Shown piece after piece: positions 4,040-6,341 of a stretch of DNA of 6,341 nucleotides; the stretch's first letter is position 1, and each line of letters opens with the position of its first letter. The stretch covers positions 1 through 6,341 of the forward strand of contig JAUYMQ010000211.1 of NCBI GenBank assembly GCA_030698575.1. The letters run 5' to 3'. A model generated the notes under the pieces. The model did not search any database. It worked only from the letters and a program-made list of their open reading frames with translations, and was not told where the DNA came from. This DNA is from Deltaproteobacteria bacterium. GTDB taxonomy: Bacteria > JAUYMQ01. A program made the position numbers and the translations under genes.

Positions 4040-6321
4040 TGAACCGGATGAGCGGAACTGAGTTCCTCGATCAGCTCAACCCGCCCCAGCGGGAAGCGGT
4101 GACGTACGGGGGCGGCCCGCTGCTCATCGTGGCTGGCGCAGGAAGTGGCAAGACCCGGGTGCTCACCTATCGCATCGCATACCTTGTCCGCCATCTCGGC
4201 GTTGATCCCGGGCGCATTCTCGCGACCACTTTCACGAACAAGGCGGCAGGGGAGATGAAAAACCGCGCGCGGGCGCTCCTGGGAACCGCGGCCGGCGATC
4301 TCTGGGTCGGAACCTTTCACTCCACCTGCACGCGGATCCTCAGAAAGGATATCCATCACCTCGGTTACTCACCCGGGTTCGTCATCTACGACGAAAAGGA
4401 CACCGAGAGCCTCGCCAAGGAAGCGCTGCGGCGTTGCGATCTCGACGAGAAGATTTACACCCCGAGCGCCATGCGCTGGCAGATCGATCGCGCCAAGAAC
4501 GACTGCCTCGGTCCCGAGGGGCTTGCCGCCAGCGCTGACCGCGCCTTCGGCCCGCAGGTGACCCGCGTCTACGAGGTCTACCAGCAACTCCTCCGTGAGA
4601 ACAACGCGCTCGATTTCGGCGATTTAATCCGCCTGACCGTGATGCTCTTCGAGCGTTTCCCGAAAGTCGTCGAGTGGTATCGTGAGAAGTGGGAACACGT
4701 GCTGGTCGACGAATACCAGGACACCAACATGGCGCAGTACCGGCTTGTGCGCCTTCTCGCCGCAGGGCAACAGAATCTCTGCTGCGTCGGGGATGAGGAT
4801 CAGAACATCTACTCCTGGCGGGGGGCCACGATCCGCAACATCCTCGACTTCGAGAAAGATTTCCCCGGCGCGCACGTGGTGAAGCTCGAGGAGAATTACC
4901 GTTCGACCAACGCCATCCTGCAGGCGGCGGGGGCGGTGGTGGCCCGAAACCGGAGGCGGCGCGAGAAGTCGCTCTGGACCTCCCGTTCAGGGGGGCATCC
5001 GGCAACCCTCTACCAGGCGCCGAACGAGTTCGAGGAGGCTCGCTACGTCGTGAGGGAGATCGGCAAGCTGCGGCGCGAGGGTTTCCGGGCCGGAGATTTC
5101 GCCATCTTTTACCGCACCAACGCCCAGTCGCGCGTGATCGAGGAGTGCCTGCTCGCGGATAATTACGCCTACACCGTCGTGGGGGGGGTGAAGTTCTACG
5201 CCCGCGCCGAGGTCAAGGATCTGCTCGCCTACATGCGGGTGCTGCACAATCCGCTCGACGCCGTGGGACTGAAACGAATCATAAATTCGCCCCCGCGAGG
5301 CATCGGCAAGACCACCATTGCGCGCGCAGAAGATCTGGCCCGCGAGAGGGGCCTGCACCTCGCCGACGCGCTCCGCGCCCTGGTCGAGGATGAGAGGACC
5401 GGTGCAGCGGCCCGGCGGAAGGTGGGGGATTTTCTGGCGTCACTCCGCGAGCTGCAAAAGGAGGCGGGTACGCTCCTTCCGAGCGCCCTTCTACAGCAGA
5501 TCATCGCCCGCAGCGGCTACGTCGACAAGCTTCGCCATCAGGACACGCCCGAGAGCCTGTCCCGCATCGAGAACATCGACGAGCTGGTCACCAGCATCTA
5601 TGCCTTTGAGGAGAACACGCCCGATGCGACCCTGGGGATCTATCTGGATCAGATCTCGCTCGTAGCCGACGTCGACAGCCTGGACGAGACCGCCGACCGC
5701 GTCGTGCTCATGACGGTCCATTCCGCCAAGGGCCTCGAGTTTCCCGTGGTGTTCATGCTGGGGATGGAAGAAACCCTATTCCCCCACAGCCTCTCCCGGG
5801 ACGATCCGGAAGCGGTCGAGGAGGAGCGGCGGCTATGCTACGTCGGCATGACCCGCGCGAAGGACCGTCTCTATCTGAGCCACGCCGTGTCGCGCCGCGT
5901 ATTCGGAAGCCTTCGGTTCAACGATCCGTCCCGCTTCCTGGCGGAGATCCCGGAGGAACTCCTCGATTCGCAGGTAGCCGCGGATCGCGGGTGGGCCGCG
6001 CCAGAGCGATCGCCCGCGCGCCCGGTGATCCATCGGCCCGGCGCCTCTTCATCCCGGCCGCTGCGAAGGAAGCCGCAGGACGGCGAGCGCGTGATCGATT
6101 ACAGTTTTGATCAATCGAGCGACTACGGCGATGAGCCGGGCGACGGGAATGCCGGCGTGCCGGCGCTGGAGGCGGGCGACCGGGTTTCGCATCCCAATCT
6201 CGGGCGCGGCACCGTTGAGCGGCTCGAAGGCGAAGGACGGCGAACCCGCGTGGTGGTTCGATTCGAGCGCGGCGGAACCCGGACCTTGATGCTGGCGTAC
6301 TCGGAGCTTGAGATCGTATAG
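4036..6321 (+). CDS. pcrA: ATP-dependent 3'-5' DNA helicase, UvrD/PcrA type (superfamily 1A)
   Basis: This encodes a complete 761-residue cytoplasmic DNA helicase for repair and replication-conflict clearance. All SF1 motifs are present: Q motif LNPPQREAV (14-22), Walker A AGAGSGKT (33-40), Ia TFTNKAA (65-71), II VDEYQDTN (224-231), III VGDEDQNIYSWRGA (251-264), IV ENYRST (286-291), V MTVHSAKGLEF (559-569), and VI YVGMTRAKDRL (602-612) with the arginine finger region. After a low-complexity linker (~645-712), GDRVSHPNLGRGTVERLEGEG to the end matches the PcrA/UvrD C-terminal Tudor-like domain, known to contact RNA polymerase. That domain and the length argue against Rep. The choice between the names pcrA and uvrD is a convention. 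The first ATG (4036) overlaps the ClC stop. AAGGA at 4019-4023 lies 12 nt upstream, rather far, and ATGs at 4039 and 4048 are alternatives, so the exact start is unsure. Translational coupling to ClC is likely. It ends 20 nt before the window edge. Confidence 0.96.
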   Translation: MMNRMSGTEFLDQLNPPQREAVTYGGGPLLIVAGAGSGKTRVLTYRIAYLVRHLGVDPGRILATTFTNKAAGEMKNRARALLGTAAGDLWVGTFHSTCTRILRKDIHHLGYSPGFVIYDEKDTESLAKEALRRCDLDEKIYTPSAMRWQIDRAKNDCLGPEGLAASADRAFGPQVTRVYEVYQQLLRENNALDFGDLIRLTVMLFERFPKVVEWYREKWEHVLVDEYQDTNMAQYRLVRLLAAGQQNLCCVGDEDQNIYSWRGATIRNILDFEKDFPGAHVVKLEENYRSTNAILQAAGAVVARNRRRREKSLWTSRSGGHPATLYQAPNEFEEARYVVREIGKLRREGFRAGDFAIFYRTNAQSRVIEECLLADNYAYTVVGGVKFYARAEVKDLLAYMRVLHNPLDAVGLKRIINSPPRGIGKTTIARAEDLARERGLHLADALRALVEDERTGAAARRKVGDFLASLRELQKEAGTLLPSALLQQIIARSGYVDKLRHQDTPESLSRIENIDELVTSIYAFEENTPDATLGIYLDQISLVADVDSLDETADRVVLMTVHSAKGLEFPVVFMLGMEETLFPHSLSRDDPEAVEEERRLCYVGMTRAKDRLYLSHAVSRRVFGSLRFNDPSRFLAEIPEELLDSQVAADRGWAAPERSPARPVIHRPGASSSRPLRRKPQDGERVIDYSFDQSSDYGDEPGDGNAGVPALEAGDRVSHPNLGRGTVERLEGEGRRTRVVVRFERGGTRTLMLAYSELEIV

Positions 6322-6341
6322 TGCCTACCCCCGCCGGCCCC

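Noticed and set aside
4786-4830. Motif III of the helicase (VGDEDQNIYSWRGA) as a functional anomaly
   Set aside because: Asn replaces the common Ser after DQ, but the key Asp, Gln, Tyr, Trp and Arg residues are intact and such variation is ordinary within UvrD/PcrA.
4382-5005. 207-residue minus-strand frame inside the helicase gene
   Set aside because: It is Arg/Ser/Pro-rich and antisense to conserved helicase motifs; a composition artefact.

Overview
This is a GC-rich (roughly 64% by eye), densely coded bacterial chromosomal segment. It holds six protein-coding genes, one of them cut by the left edge. There are no RNA genes, insertion sequences, phage genes, CRISPR repeats or attachment sites. 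The lineage cannot be fixed from the sequence. The ferredoxin tail (CEPECPWEAIF) and the UvrD/PcrA wording (VGDEDQNIYSWRGA, NILDFEKDFP) recall Acidobacteriota or nearby GC-rich Gram-negative phyla. That is an impression from memory, held with low confidence.

Layout. (1) 1-1169, + strand: the 3' end of a ferredoxin gene, then a complete PIG3-type NAD(P)H:quinone oxidoreductase whose TTG start overlaps the ferredoxin stop (TTGA). (2) 1191-2118, - strand, convergent with the first pair: a 77-residue membrane-anchored protein of unknown function, a 145-nt spacer, and a DUF983-type zinc-ribbon membrane protein with an Arg-rich C-terminal extension. The spacer is the longest gene-free stretch. It holds two hairpins directly upstream of the small gene's ribosome binding site and a G-quadruplex-type motif. 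(3) 2119-2227: a divergent intergenic region with a candidate promoter for the rightward genes. (4) 2228-6321, + strand: a ClC-family chloride transporter or channel with two C-terminal CBS domains, overlapping by 4 nt (ATGA) a full-length UvrD/PcrA-type DNA helicase with its C-terminal Tudor-like domain.

How the genes relate. The two + strand pairs look translationally coupled. Ferredoxin and quinone oxidoreductase are both redox proteins, but a shared pathway is only inferred. ClC and PcrA have no known joint function, so their pairing is probably positional. I found no convincing undescribed system. The best second looks are the ClC pore residues (gating Glu kept, Val at the internal proton-glutamate position, GHGVS selectivity loop), the structured leader before the small membrane protein, and the Arg-rich tail of the DUF983 protein.
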